This document shows, piece by piece, positions 1 through 8,365 of a stretch of DNA of 48,374 nt. Source of the stretch: an uncultured Eggerthellaceae bacterium (GTDB lineage: Bacteria > Actinomycetota > Coriobacteriia > Coriobacteriales > Eggerthellaceae); contig CANSWY010000012.1 in assembly GCA_947650915.1 (NCBI GenBank), positions 1-48,374 of the forward strand, written 5' to 3'. A model generated the notes under the pieces. It had not been told where the DNA came from. It made no database searches and saw nothing but the letters and a program-made list of their open reading frames with translations. The position numbers and the translations under genes were made by a program. Numbering within the stretch: position 1 is the stretch's first letter; each line of letters begins with the position of its first letter.

Positions 1-44
1 CACCATAGGATTCCCGATTCATCACTCACCCATGGCCCCTAGCT

Positions 45-119
45 CCAATTTGGGCCGTCCCTTCTGCACATCCGAAAGACCATCGGCTCTGTGCAATTTG
101 GGACGTCCCTTCTGCACAT
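45..119 (+). repeat. Two right-type 31-bp repeat units
   Basis: Two copies of the right-arm unit of the dispersed repeat lie at about 45-71 (first bases degenerate) and 89-119. Both carry the CTTCTG variant. A third, decayed copy seems to follow around 121-150, where a GGGA and a CCTTTCGCG remain. No left-type partner is visible, so this is either a remnant or the partner lies left of the window. It sits downstream of the ferredoxin-subunit gene that ends at 221. Confidence 0.8.
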
Positions 120-183
120 GGGGAATCCGGGACATGCCTTTCGCGCTTGCGTTCAGGGGCGCAGGGAAGCCGAGATCCTGCTG

Positions 184-211
184 CATGGAGGCGCCTTCAA
201 GCGCCTCCATG
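184..211 (-). terminator. Hairpin after ferredoxin subunit
   Basis: A perfect 11-bp stem (CATGGAGGCGC with its complement) and a 6-nt loop begin ten bases beyond the stop codon at 221. No T-run follows on the minus strand, so it may act as a 3'-end stabiliser or a U-tract-less terminator. Confidence 0.5.
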
Positions 212-220
212 GCCTCTTCC

Positions 221-562
221 TCACTTCACGGCATAGATCACCGTTCGCGGCATGTTCGAAAGCTCGCGCGCCAGCTCCTCATACGGACCGAACTGCATCA
301 CGCGCGCCTGGCAGTGGTGCACGCAGGTGGGAAGCCTCCCCTCTTCCACGCGCGCTTCGCACAGATCGCACAGCGTGGTGGGCAACGGCATGTAGGTGTA
401 CTCCCACGTGCCGTCTTCCTTCTCGCGCGGACCGTCCTGCAGCACGCGGATCCCCCACTGGCCTTCCGGCAGGTCATGCTCCTTCTTGCAGGCCACCTCG
501 CAACTATGGCAGCCGGTGCAGAAATCGTAGTTGATCAGCAGACCGTGATCCTTAATAGACAT
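221..562 (-). CDS. 4Fe-4S ferredoxin subunit of molybdopterin oxidoreductase
   Basis: A 113-residue iron-sulfur protein that should pass electrons to or from the molybdenum subunit encoded just upstream. The N-terminal third has a C-x2-C-x2-C-x3-C set (CTGCHSCEVAC), and the second half has CDLC followed by a C-x3-C pair, enough for about two [4Fe-4S] clusters. It is shorter than the DmsB/NrfC-type subunits (around 200 residues) that carry four clusters. The chosen ATG at 562 has a GGGAGG ribosome site. It overlaps the 3' end of the catalytic-subunit gene by 11 bp, so the two are surely co-translated. No membrane anchor subunit follows, and neither protein has a Tat signal, so a soluble cytoplasmic two-subunit enzyme is inferred. 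Confidence 0.88.
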   Translation of the reverse strand: MSIKDHGLLINYDFCTGCHSCEVACKKEHDLPEGQWGIRVLQDGPREKEDGTWEYTYMPLPTTLCDLCEARVEEGRLPTCVHHCQARVMQFGPYEELARELSNMPRTVIYAVK

Positions 563-2948
563 ACTTCCGCCCTCCCAAGACCTCTTCGTTAGTGTTGTCA
601 TGCACGGCATCGTCTGAGTACTGGATGCGGTCATACTTGAAACCGCCCAACTCCGTCACCTGTTTGCTGGGCATGACGTCGCTGTTCTCATCCGTGCACT
701 TGTAGATCTTGCAGAGCTGGCTCTTGTAGGGCGCGCCATAGCCGGTGGCACCGGTGACGCACTGGTTCGTCAGGTTGTTGATGTTGGAATCGAACACGCC
801 GAAGAGGCTGGGTTCTTCTGCGCCCTGTTCGGGGAACCACCAACCGTGTTCTGCGTTGATGACGCGTGGGTCCATGGTGGGCGTCTCGTGCACCACTTGG
901 CGACAGCGGCCGCGCGTGTTCTCGATCCAGACCCAGTCGCCGTCCGCCACGCCGTATTTCCGGGCGGTGTCCGGATGCATCTCCACCAGCGGCCACGGAT
1001 GGAATTCGCGCATGGTGGGCTGCTGACGATGCTCTGAGTGGAAGAACTCGTAGGAACGGTGGCCCGTGGTGAGCACCAGCGGGTACTCTTCGGCCAGTTC
1101 CGGCGTGGACTGCGGGCTTTCGCGCGGCTCCTCGTAGTACGGCAGCGGCGGATCGCCCAGCGCCTCCAGCACGATGCTGTACAGCTCTATCTTGCCGGTG
1201 GGCGTGTTGAAGCCAGGTTGCCCGTCTGAACGCAAAAGACCCAACTCGTGCATGCCGTAGGGACGCTCAGGCCAGCTGTCCACCATCTTCGTCAGCTCAG
1301 CGTAGGTGAAAGGCGGATTGTCGATGCCGTTCTCCACCGCCTCTTCCAGCAGTTCCAAGTCCGTGCGCGGCTTGAAGTTCTCCGGGTTCAGGCGGCTGCA
1401 CACCGCCACCACGATCTCCTCATCAGATTTCGCCTCATAGTACGAGCTCACCTTCGTGATGGCGCGCGTGGGCGTCCACCAACCGCGGATGGAGTTGCGC
1501 TCGCAGCTCATGGCCGCCGGCAGCACCAGGTCCGCGAACGCCACGGCCGTGGGCGTCTTGAACACGTCCACCACCACGACGAAATCCATCTTGTTGATGG
1601 CGTCGTAGACGCGCGGCGCTTCGCCCGCCATGTTCGCGATGGGGTTGGTGGACTGGAACCAGATCATCTTGATGGGATAGGGCTTGCCCGTCTCGATGCA
1701 CTGCAGGATGCTGTCACCGTGCGCGGTGGCCGCGCCCGCAGCGAAACGGTGCAGCGGCGAGAAATCAAGTCCGATGCGCAGCGCCTGCATCTCCGGGGAC
1801 ACGTACTTGTCGTAACCGTAGGGGTAGCTGAGCACCATGCCGTAGGCATCGCGCGCGATGAGGTTGCCGCCGGGCTTCTCGATGTTGCCGCAGATGGCGT
1901 TCATGGCGATCCATGCGTGCGCCTGCGGGATGCCGCCCACGTTCATGTCGACGGCCACGCCCCACTGGAGCGAGCTGGGGTTCCCGGAGGCGAACAGGCG
2001 TGCAGCGCGGCGGATCTTGTCAGCTGGGATCCACGTGATCTCTTCGGCGCGCTCCGGCGTCCATTCCTTGACGCATTCGGCCAGCTTGTCGAAGCCATAG
2101 CACCATTCGTCCACGAACTGATGATCATACAGGTCCTCTTCGATGATGACGTGGATCATGGCCAGCGCCAGCGCGCCGTCCGTGCCAGGGCGTCCCTGCA
2201 GCCAGATCTCCGCCTTCGCAGCCAGCCAGGTCAGCTGCGGATCGCTCACGATGAGCTTCGTGCCCATCTTCATCATCTCCACGATCCAGTGGCCCAAAAA
2301 GCCGTCGCCGTTGGATTTCAGCGGATTGTTGCCCACGATGAAGACGTAGTCCGGGCGCTTCCAACCTTCATGGTCGTACCGCTCGGGCCAGAATTGCGCC
2401 GCGTCGATGATGGGCAGGTCCCCCATGACGGCAGCGCCGATGGCCGCGCGCGGCAGCATGCAGGAATCCCCGGACAAGAAACCCAGCGCGAAATTCGGGC
2501 TGCCGAACCCGGCATAGGTGATGAGCGGCACGGCCCAGTTGCAGTTGCGCCCTGTGCCCATCATGCCCACGATGGACTCCGGCCCGTATTCCTTCTGAAT
2601 GCGGCGCACGTTCTCTTCGATGATGTCCAGCGCCTCTTCCCAGGAGATGCGCTCCCATTTGTCCTCGCCGCGCTCCCCTGCACGCTTCATGGGGTACTTC
2701 AAGCGGTCAGGATGGTCCACTGCCTCCAGCATGTTGAGGCAGCGCATGCACAGCGTCCCGTTGTTGTACGTCTGGTTCGGGTCGCCCTCTATCTTGACCA
2801 GCTTGTCATCCTTGTCCGTGTACAAGAGCACGCCGCAGCTGTCGTGGCATCCCGGTGCCGACCAATGGCACGTGCGCGTCACGGTCAAGTCTCCTTCCTG
2901 CCACCTCCAATCCTTGCGGTACAGATCAGGGTTCCTCTCGAATGCCAT
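552..2948 (-). CDS. Molybdopterin oxidoreductase, DMSO reductase family, catalytic subunit
   Basis: A 798-residue molybdenum/tungsten bis-MGD enzyme. Near the N-terminus cysteines at about 27, 34, 38 and 67/70 can hold a [4Fe-4S] cluster. The body has the family's hallmark WEEAL region and a C-terminal MGD-binding domain. A cysteine at about residue 163 in the GDSCMLPR segment is a plausible metal ligand; this is an inference from its position. There is no twin-arginine signal, so the enzyme should be cytoplasmic. The ATG at 2948 has an AAGGAG site. The layout of a large Mo subunit plus a small ferredoxin and a divergent regulator matches the many specialised reductases, dehydroxylases and transhydroxylases of Eggerthellaceae. 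Catechol dehydroxylases, acetylene hydratase and pyrogallol transhydroxylase are the relatives to compare. The substrate cannot be read from the sequence. Confidence 0.9.
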   Translation of the reverse strand: MAFERNPDLYRKDWRWQEGDLTVTRTCHWSAPGCHDSCGVLLYTDKDDKLVKIEGDPNQTYNNGTLCMRCLNMLEAVDHPDRLKYPMKRAGERGEDKWERISWEEALDIIEENVRRIQKEYGPESIVGMMGTGRNCNWAVPLITYAGFGSPNFALGFLSGDSCMLPRAAIGAAVMGDLPIIDAAQFWPERYDHEGWKRPDYVFIVGNNPLKSNGDGFLGHWIVEMMKMGTKLIVSDPQLTWLAAKAEIWLQGRPGTDGALALAMIHVIIEEDLYDHQFVDEWCYGFDKLAECVKEWTPERAEEITWIPADKIRRAARLFASGNPSSLQWGVAVDMNVGGIPQAHAWIAMNAICGNIEKPGGNLIARDAYGMVLSYPYGYDKYVSPEMQALRIGLDFSPLHRFAAGAATAHGDSILQCIETGKPYPIKMIWFQSTNPIANMAGEAPRVYDAINKMDFVVVVDVFKTPTAVAFADLVLPAAMSCERNSIRGWWTPTRAITKVSSYYEAKSDEEIVVAVCSRLNPENFKPRTDLELLEEAVENGIDNPPFTYAELTKMVDSWPERPYGMHELGLLRSDGQPGFNTPTGKIELYSIVLEALGDPPLPYYEEPRESPQSTPELAEEYPLVLTTGHRSYEFFHSEHRQQPTMREFHPWPLVEMHPDTARKYGVADGDWVWIENTRGRCRQVVHETPTMDPRVINAEHGWWFPEQGAEEPSLFGVFDSNINNLTNQCVTGATGYGAPYKSQLCKIYKCTDENSDVMPSKQVTELGGFKYDRIQYSDDAVHDNTNEEVLGGRKYVY

Positions 2949-3032
2949 GCCCGCTCCTTCCTCTCTCCCTTGCCAGATGGCCGCATTCTATTGGTCGGCC
3001 CCTCGGCCTCGGCGCGCAGCCAGCCCAAGATA

Positions 3033-3061
3033 TTGCCCAGGTTTCGTACTGAACGTACAAT
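3033..3061 (+). promoter_or_regulatory. Promoter of PucR-type regulator gene
   Basis: A -35 TTGCCC, a 17-bp spacer and a -10 TACAAT lie about 40 bp upstream of the regulator start at 3099. The spacer end and -10 contain a GTAC-N5-GTAC inverted repeat (about 3046-3058), a candidate operator for autoregulation. The 150-bp gap also has to hold the promoter of the divergent molybdoenzyme genes, which I could not place. Confidence 0.6.
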
Positions 3062-3098
3062 GCCCCTCATCGCTGCGCCGAAAAGGAGGGGGACACGC

Positions 3099-4637
3099 AT
3101 GGTGACACTGGCCCTCATAGCCGACTATCTCTCCATTCCCGATGACGCCTGCCACCGGGTGAAACCCGTCGGGCGCACCCTTTCCGGCATCCGCCTCCTG
3201 CCCTCCGATGCCGAGAAATTGACGCCCGAGCACCTCTATCTGGTTCCTTGGGACCGCCTCTGCGCGCGAGGTGAGCGCCCCTCCTTGTGCAAGCAGTACG
3301 AATATCTGGTGTCAGCAGATGAAGACCCGCAGCTGAAAGGCATCAGCTACGTGTTCACGCCCACGTCCATGCTTGCGCTCGAAGAGGTCCACGCCAACGT
3401 TCAGGCCGTCTTCGATCTGTTCGAGACCCGCTTCCGAACCGCGCTCCTCACCTGCGCCATGCATGAAAGGAGCATCGAGGCGCTGCTGAACGTGGCTTAC
3501 CCGTTCTTCGGCAACCCCATGTACGTGGCTGATTCCGCCTTCGCGCTGCTGGCCCACTCCACCAATGCCGTGGTCAGGAAGCCCACGCCGCAGTGGACCA
3601 GCATCGTCACCGAGAACATCTTGTCACCATCCATCGCGAACAAGCTGGACGCTGCCCAGATCAGGCACCTGGACACGCTGCGCGATGCCACGTTCATCGA
3701 AACGGTGGACGCTAAGGGCATCCACGACATCGTGGCGCACATCGACCGCAACGGCGCGCGCATCGCGAACCTGGCCATCATCGGATGCGAGGCCCCTTTC
3801 AAGCCCTACCACCTGGCGCTGGCGGATTTCCTGGTGGAATGCATCGGCTACGTGCTGGAAGGGCAGCGCAACTTCCAGAAGCAAAGCGGCATGCTGTACG
3901 AGCGCTGGCTGCTGATGCTGCTGGAGGGGCACGTGCGCTCCGACGCTGAGATCGAGACCCATCTGGCGAACCTGGGCTGGAGCGCGGATGACTCGTTCCG
4001 CGTGGCCGTGATCGACTTCCTGGACAAACCGAAGATGGGAACTGGCACGCTCACGTACCACTGGCGCATGCTGTCGCTCATGATGGTGGACCAGAAATGC
4101 TTCATCCACGACGGCGCGCTGGTGCTGGTGCTGCGGCAACCGAAGGAGCAGCAGGCGCCTGTGCCGTTCGACAACAGCGTGGCTCGGTTCTTGAAGGAGA
4201 GCGGCTTGCGCTGCGGCGTGTCCGAACCGTTCACCTCCGTCCTTGAGATGCAGCCGCATTACGAACAAGCCAAGCGCATCCGCCGCTTCGCCGAGGCCGG
4301 GGCCCCTATCATCTGCCATGAGAACGTGCTGGCCGACGACTTGCTGGCGGCCGTGCCTTTCCTAGCGGATTGGCGCGCGAACATCGCACCGGGCGTGCTG
4401 CGGCTGCATGATGCGGACCGCGCTGGCGGAACGGCGTTGACGGAGAGCCTCTACGCATACCTTTCCGCGAACCGCAGCTTGAAAGAAGCGGCCTGCGCGC
4501 TGAACATCCACCGGAACACGCTGGTGTACCGCCTGAAGCGGATCGCGGAGCTGTGCGACATCGAATGCGCGGATGCGGATGCGCGGTTGTCGCTGTTGCT
4601 GTCCTGCAAGATCGCGCTGGACCACCTGCGCCCATGA
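3099..4637 (+). CDS. PucR/CdaR-family transcriptional regulator
   Basis: A 512-residue regulator. The C-terminus (about residues 450-505) is the helix-turn-helix typical of PucR/CdaR proteins: SLKEAACALNIHRNTLVYRL followed by RIAEL. The middle is the GGDEF-like domain region of that family, and the N-terminal 300 residues are a divergent sensor region that I do not recognise. There are no membrane segments. The ATG at 3099 has a strong AAGGAGG site at 3083-3089; longer upstream readings run antisense through the molybdoenzyme gene and are not real. It is divergent from the Mo-enzyme operon and probably controls it in response to a substrate, possibly along with the flavoenzyme/SDR pair downstream. 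Confidence 0.88.
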   Translation: MVTLALIADYLSIPDDACHRVKPVGRTLSGIRLLPSDAEKLTPEHLYLVPWDRLCARGERPSLCKQYEYLVSADEDPQLKGISYVFTPTSMLALEEVHANVQAVFDLFETRFRTALLTCAMHERSIEALLNVAYPFFGNPMYVADSAFALLAHSTNAVVRKPTPQWTSIVTENILSPSIANKLDAAQIRHLDTLRDATFIETVDAKGIHDIVAHIDRNGARIANLAIIGCEAPFKPYHLALADFLVECIGYVLEGQRNFQKQSGMLYERWLLMLLEGHVRSDAEIETHLANLGWSADDSFRVAVIDFLDKPKMGTGTLTYHWRMLSLMMVDQKCFIHDGALVLVLRQPKEQQAPVPFDNSVARFLKESGLRCGVSEPFTSVLEMQPHYEQAKRIRRFAEAGAPIICHENVLADDLLAAVPFLADWRANIAPGVLRLHDADRAGGTALTESLYAYLSANRSLKEAACALNIHRNTLVYRLKRIAELCDIECADADARLSLLLSCKIALDHLRP

Positions 4638-4645
4638 CGCTCATA

Positions 4646-4760
4646 TGCAAAAGGGACGTCCCTTTTGCACATCAGGCAGCCTAGCAGGTGCAATTTGGGA
4701 CGTCCCTTTTGCACATCAGGCGATCTCGCGGGTGCAATTTGGGACGTCCCTTTTGCACAT
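4646..4760 (+). repeat. Three repeat units, the first a 24-bp perfect palindrome
   Basis: The first unit (4646-4669) is a perfect 24-bp palindrome formed by the outer half of a left-type unit joined to the outer half of a right-type unit at the GACGTC centre. Two right-type units follow (4687-4716 and 4731-4760), separated by short linkers of the CAGGC...CGGGTGC type. The palindrome starts nine bases after the regulator's stop codon and may end its transcript. Confidence 0.85.
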
Positions 4761-4881
4761 CAGGCTCGATCGCTTAGGTTCGTTTCGGCGCTGAGACCTT
4801 ACTCAGAACGCGCAATGAGAGCCTGAGCGCCCACCCTTCGCGCGCGCACGCGCGCGATGCCCTATGGTGCCCGACAAGCAC

Positions 4882-5059
4882 GCGAAAGCGCGAAAGCCGT
4901 GCATGCAGAAGGCTGATGTGCAAAAGGGACGTTCCAAATTGCACATAGAAGAAGTCTTCCAGTGCGCATCGTCTTTTGCTATGTGCAATTTGGGACGTCC
5001 CTTCTGCACATCAGGCGACCTCATGGGTGCGATCTGGGATGCCCCTTTCGCGCTTTCGC
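4882..5059 (+). repeat. 96-bp inverted-repeat element A with outer arms
   Basis: The left arm (4916-4946), the 34-bp centre in forward orientation (4947-4980) and the right arm (4981-5011) make 96 bp. Outside these, a 15-base segment at 4882-4896 is the exact complement of 5045-5059, so the structure is nested. One arm position is not matched (left CAAAAG, right CTTCTG). The element lies between the regulator and the flavoenzyme genes. Between 4763 and 4880 I see only a short alternating CG run (4839-4856). Confidence 0.9.
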
Positions 5060-5086
5060 AGGTTTCAGGCCGGCAGAGGAGGAGCC

Positions 5087-7039
5087 ATGTTCGATCCCGC
5101 ACGGTACCAACACGCATTCAGCCCCATCACCATCCGCAACCTCACGCTCAAGAATCGGCTCCAGTTCTCGCCCATCGTGAATCCCATGACCACCTACGAC
5201 GGCTGCGTCACGGACGATTACGTGGACTTCATGGACATGCAAGCCGGCACGGGCGTGGGCTTGGTCACCATCGGCGCCACTTCCGTCGACCACGACACCG
5301 GAGAGGATTTCGCGGGCGAGCTGGACGTGACGGATGACCGCAAGATGATCGGATTGGCACGTCTGCCGGAAGTGGTGCATTCGCACGGCGCGAAGCTGTC
5401 CGTGGAGCTGGTGCACGCAGGCCGCGGGGCCAACCCGGCGCTCCTGCGCCGACCGGACGCCATCGCCCCGTCCGTCTTCCCCACCTCCTGGGGTTCGCGC
5501 CACATCCGCGAGATGACCCAGCGCGACATGGACACCGTCATCGAGCATTACCAAGATGTGGTCAGACGTCTGGCGCGCGTGGGCTTCGACATGGTCATGA
5601 TCCACGCAGCCCACGGGAACCTGCTGGCGCAGTTCCTCTCCCCGCTCACGAACACGCGGCACGACTGGTACGGCGGCAGCTTCGAGAACCGTTGCCGCTT
5701 CCCGCTGGCCGTGCTCAAGGCCGTGCGCGAAGCGGCCGGGGACATGCCGGTGGAGATGCGCATCAGCGGCACGGAAACGGTGCCTGGCGGCATGCAGCTG
5801 GATGAGACCATCGCGTTCTTGGCTGAGGCGCAGCGCTACATCGACCTGGCGCACATCTCCGGCGGGCTGGTGGTGGAACCGCTCACCATGTACACCACCA
5901 TGCCGCCGTATTTCTCGCCCCTGAACACGTTCTTGGCCTCCGCTGAAGCCGTGAAAGCGGATCCGCGCATCACCATCCCGGTGACCACCGTGGGCTCCAT
6001 CGAAACGCTGGATGACGCCGAAGCCATCCTGGCCGCAGGCAAGGCGGACATGGTGGCCATGGCCCGAGCGCACTTGGCCGATCCCGATCTCATCAAGAAA
6101 TCCTACCGGGGAGAGCCCGAACAGGCGCGCCCCTGCCTGCGCTGCTGGTGCTGCGCGGGCTCCTCTCACTTCATCCGCTGCGCCGTGAACCCAGGGCTCG
6201 GTCGCACGGGACGCTACCGCACCGTGGAACCTGCGCGCACGTCCAAGAAAGTGGTCATCGTCGGCGGTGGTGTCGCGGGGATGACGGCAGCGCAGATCTG
6301 CACCCAGCGCGGCCACGACGTGGTGCTCTTCGAAGCGAACGATGAGCTGGGCGGCCTGCTGCCGGAGATCTGCCAGCTCTCCTTCAAGGGCGACATGCGC
6401 CGCTATGCGGATTGGATGGTGCGCACCACGAAAGAGTGCGGCGCCGACATCCGGCTGGGCGTGCGCGCGGGCGCCGCAGAGGTGGCGGCAGAGGATCCGG
6501 ACGTCATCCTTGTGGCCACCGGGTCCGTGCCGGTGGATCCGCCCATCCCGGGCATCGACGGGCCGAACGTGGTCAGCGTGCTGGACGCGGACACAGGGCG
6601 CGCGGACATCGGGCAGCGCGTCGTGGTCTGCGGGGGAGGCGCCAGCGGCAGCGAATGCGCGCTGGGCCTGGCCATGCAGGGCAAGGACGTCACCGTGGTG
6701 GACATGGTGCCCGTTGAGGAATTCGGGCGCGGCATGGAGGAGATCCCGCTGTGGATGATGCAGTCCAAGTATCTTCCCGAATACCACATCCAGCAGATCG
6801 GCGATTGCAAGGTGGTGGCCGTGACGGAAGCCGGCGTGGAGATCGAGGATCGGAACTGGAACCACACGCTGCTGCCGGCAGACACCATTGTCAACGCGCT
6901 GGGCATGCGCCCGCGCCGGGACGTGGTGGAAGAGCTGGAGCAGCTGATCCCCGACGTGCATGTGATCGGTGACGCCGATCATGTGGAGGGGATCCTGAAC
7001 GCGAACCGCATGGCGTACGACTTCGCCGTGAGGATCTGA
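5087..7039 (+). CDS. NADH:flavin oxidoreductase / old yellow enzyme with FAD domain
   Basis: A 650-residue flavoenzyme built like 2,4-dienoyl-CoA reductase, trimethylamine dehydrogenase and the bile-acid enzymes BaiCD/BaiH. Residues 1-340 are an FMN-binding TIM barrel. A cysteine cluster for a [4Fe-4S] centre follows at about 349-365 (CLRCWCC, then a cysteine eight residues on). An FAD Rossmann fold starts near 389 (VVIVGGGVAG) and an NAD(P)H Rossmann fold near 512 (VVVCGGGASG). The cysteine spacing differs from the usual C-x2-C-x3-C-x11-C. The ATG at 5087 has an AGGAGGAG site; an earlier in-frame start lies in repeat DNA. It should reduce an activated C=C bond; the substrate is unknown. The SDR gene follows after 36 bp, so the two act together. 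Isoflavone reduction (daidzein reductase plus dihydrodaidzein reductase) is a known system with this pairing. Confidence 0.9.
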   Translation: MFDPARYQHAFSPITIRNLTLKNRLQFSPIVNPMTTYDGCVTDDYVDFMDMQAGTGVGLVTIGATSVDHDTGEDFAGELDVTDDRKMIGLARLPEVVHSHGAKLSVELVHAGRGANPALLRRPDAIAPSVFPTSWGSRHIREMTQRDMDTVIEHYQDVVRRLARVGFDMVMIHAAHGNLLAQFLSPLTNTRHDWYGGSFENRCRFPLAVLKAVREAAGDMPVEMRISGTETVPGGMQLDETIAFLAEAQRYIDLAHISGGLVVEPLTMYTTMPPYFSPLNTFLASAEAVKADPRITIPVTTVGSIETLDDAEAILAAGKADMVAMARAHLADPDLIKKSYRGEPEQARPCLRCWCCAGSSHFIRCAVNPGLGRTGRYRTVEPARTSKKVVIVGGGVAGMTAAQICTQRGHDVVLFEANDELGGLLPEICQLSFKGDMRRYADWMVRTTKECGADIRLGVRAGAAEVAAEDPDVILVATGSVPVDPPIPGIDGPNVVSVLDADTGRADIGQRVVVCGGGASGSECALGLAMQGKDVTVVDMVPVEEFGRGMEEIPLWMMQSKYLPEYHIQQIGDCKVVAVTEAGVEIEDRNWNHTLLPADTIVNALGMRPRRDVVEELEQLIPDVHVIGDADHVEGILNANRMAYDFAVRI

Positions 7040-7075
7040 AGGCAGGACGGACAGCACCAGACTGAAGGAGGCACC

Positions 7076-7882
7076 ATGGCATTCATCACCCCACCCATCC
7101 AGAGCATGGACGGCGCGTTCTCCGTCAAAGGGCAGAACGTGGTCATCACGGGCGGCTACCGCGGCATCGGGCTGGGGATCGCCACGGCCTATGCGCAATC
7201 CGGCGCGAACGTGGCCATCCTTTGCCGCAACGCGGAGAAAGCGCGCCCGGTGGCGGAAGAGCTGTCAGGCTACGGTATCACTTGTTTCGCCGTGCCGTGC
7301 GATGTCTCGGACCTGGAGAGCGTGGAGGCCGCGAAAGAGAGGGTGCTCACGCAGTTCGACCACATCGACGTGCTGATCAACAACGCCGGCGTGGCCTGCA
7401 CCACGCCCATCTTGGAAGACGACGGCCTCACCGAATGGCGGCGCGTCATAGACACCGACCTGAACGGCGTGGCCAACATGGTGCACGTCTTCGCGAAGCC
7501 CATGGTGGAGCACGGCACCGGCGGCAGCATCATCAACATCTCCTCCATCGGCGGCCAGCGCGTGAGCGATGCGCTGACCCATGCGAACCCGCCGTATTAC
7601 GCTGCGAAAGCCGGACTGGACAACTTCATGCGGTATCTGGCCATCGAATTCGGCAGCGCGGGCATCCGCGTGAACAACATCGCGCCCGGACCGTTCCATT
7701 CAGATCTGGATGACCAGATGAGCCCGGAGATGCTGGAGAACGCCACCAAGAACATGCCGATGCACCGTTTCGGGGAGAACATCGAGCTGGGCGCGCATTG
7801 CGTGTTCCTCTCATCGCCCGCAGGCGCGCACATCACCGGCACCGTGCAGGTCCACGACGGCGGCCTGATGCAAGTGGTGTGA
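7076..7882 (+). CDS. Short-chain dehydrogenase/reductase (SDR)
   Basis: A 268-residue classical SDR. The nucleotide-binding motif TGGYRGIG is near residue 25, NNAG near 102, the catalytic serine lies in the ISSIGG segment near 156, and the YxxxK pair is at Y174/K178. The C-terminal GPFHSDL and ITGTVQVHDGG segments fit the family. It should interconvert a ketone and an alcohol with NAD(P)H. It has an AAGGAGG ribosome site and is read in one operon with the preceding flavoenzyme, so it likely acts on that enzyme's product or substrate. The segment after the stop is repeat DNA, with no clear separate terminator. Confidence 0.92.
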   Translation: MAFITPPIQSMDGAFSVKGQNVVITGGYRGIGLGIATAYAQSGANVAILCRNAEKARPVAEELSGYGITCFAVPCDVSDLESVEAAKERVLTQFDHIDVLINNAGVACTTPILEDDGLTEWRRVIDTDLNGVANMVHVFAKPMVEHGTGGSIINISSIGGQRVSDALTHANPPYYAAKAGLDNFMRYLAIEFGSAGIRVNNIAPGPFHSDLDDQMSPEMLENATKNMPMHRFGENIELGAHCVFLSSPAGAHITGTVQVHDGGLMQVV

Positions 7883-7905
7883 CCCCCACCCCCCGGCATG
7901 GCAAG

Positions 7906-8098
7906 ATGTGCAGAAGGGACGTCCCAAATTGCCCAGAGCGGGAACGTCTCCTGATGTGCAAAAGGGACGTTCCAAATTGCACATAGGAATAGAGAATGAG
8001 TACTGAAAGACTGCTCCTATGTGCAATTTGGGACGTCCCTTTTGCACATCCACATCGCCTTTTCCCTATGTGCGATTTGGGAGGCCCCTTCTGCACAT
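7906..8098 (+). repeat. Nested inverted-repeat element B (four units)
   Basis: The inner element is 96 bp: arms 7954-7984 and 8019-8049, centre in reverse orientation. An outer left unit (7906-7936) and an outer right unit (8068-8098) flank it. The inner arms carry CAAAAG/CTTTTG and the outer arms CAGAAG/CTTCTG, so each nested pair matches itself. The cluster separates the convergent SDR and feo genes and could end both transcripts. Confidence 0.92.
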
Positions 8099-8118
8099 CA
8101 CCTTTGCAGCGTGGGGGC

Positions 8119-8343
8119 TTAAGGGAGCTTGCTCAGTTTCTCTTCCATGACGGGGCAGCTCTTCGGTTGCCCTTGGGCGGGGGCGGATGCACAGCCTGAG
8201 CAGCCGTGGCATCCGCCCTCTTCGCAATGGTCGCCGCAATCGCACATCCCGCGCTTCATCAATCGGCGCACCGCCAGCACCACGCACCCACAGATGATGG
8301 CCAGCAGGATGATGGTGGCGGGAGTGAATTCAAGGGCTTCCAT
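8119..8343 (-). CDS. FeoB-associated Cys-rich membrane protein
   Basis: A 74-residue protein with one N-terminal membrane helix (residues 8-26), then a basic stretch and a cysteine/histidine-rich tail (CDCGDHCEEGGCHGCSGC). This is the FeoB-associated Cys-rich family, thought to work with FeoB in ferrous iron uptake, perhaps binding iron at the inner face. The ATG at 8343 has a GGAG site. It begins 22 bp after the feoB stop codon, so it is the last gene of the feo operon. Confidence 0.87.
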   Translation of the reverse strand: MEALEFTPATIILLAIICGCVVLAVRRLMKRGMCDCGDHCEEGGCHGCSGCASAPAQGQPKSCPVMEEKLSKLP

Positions 8344-8365
8344 GGCATGTCTCCTTGCGGCGCGC

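Noticed and set aside
552-2948. A firm name such as dopamine or catechol dehydroxylase for the molybdoenzyme
   Set aside because: The architecture fits, but substrate cannot be read from sequence without a phylogeny; left at family level.
1248-4637. A 1129-codon open frame on the plus strand
   Set aside because: Its first 617 codons are antisense to the molybdoenzyme gene; only the part from the ATG at 3099, with a strong ribosome site, is the regulator.
4839-4856. An 18-nt alternating CG-rich run, possibly Z-DNA forming
   Set aside because: Such runs are common by chance in GC-rich spacers, and nothing around it suggests a role.
4803-5117. Many short open frames with the peptides MCNLGRPFCTS or MCKRDVPNCT, here and at every repeat cluster
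   Set aside because: These are translations of the two strands of the 31-bp repeat. The recurring cysteine-bearing peptides come from DNA conservation on both strands; no ribosome site, conserved flank or consistent frame supports a protein.
5087-7882. A complete equol pathway
   Set aside because: The flavoenzyme and SDR resemble its first two steps, but no tetrahydrodaidzein reductase or racemase gene is in the window.
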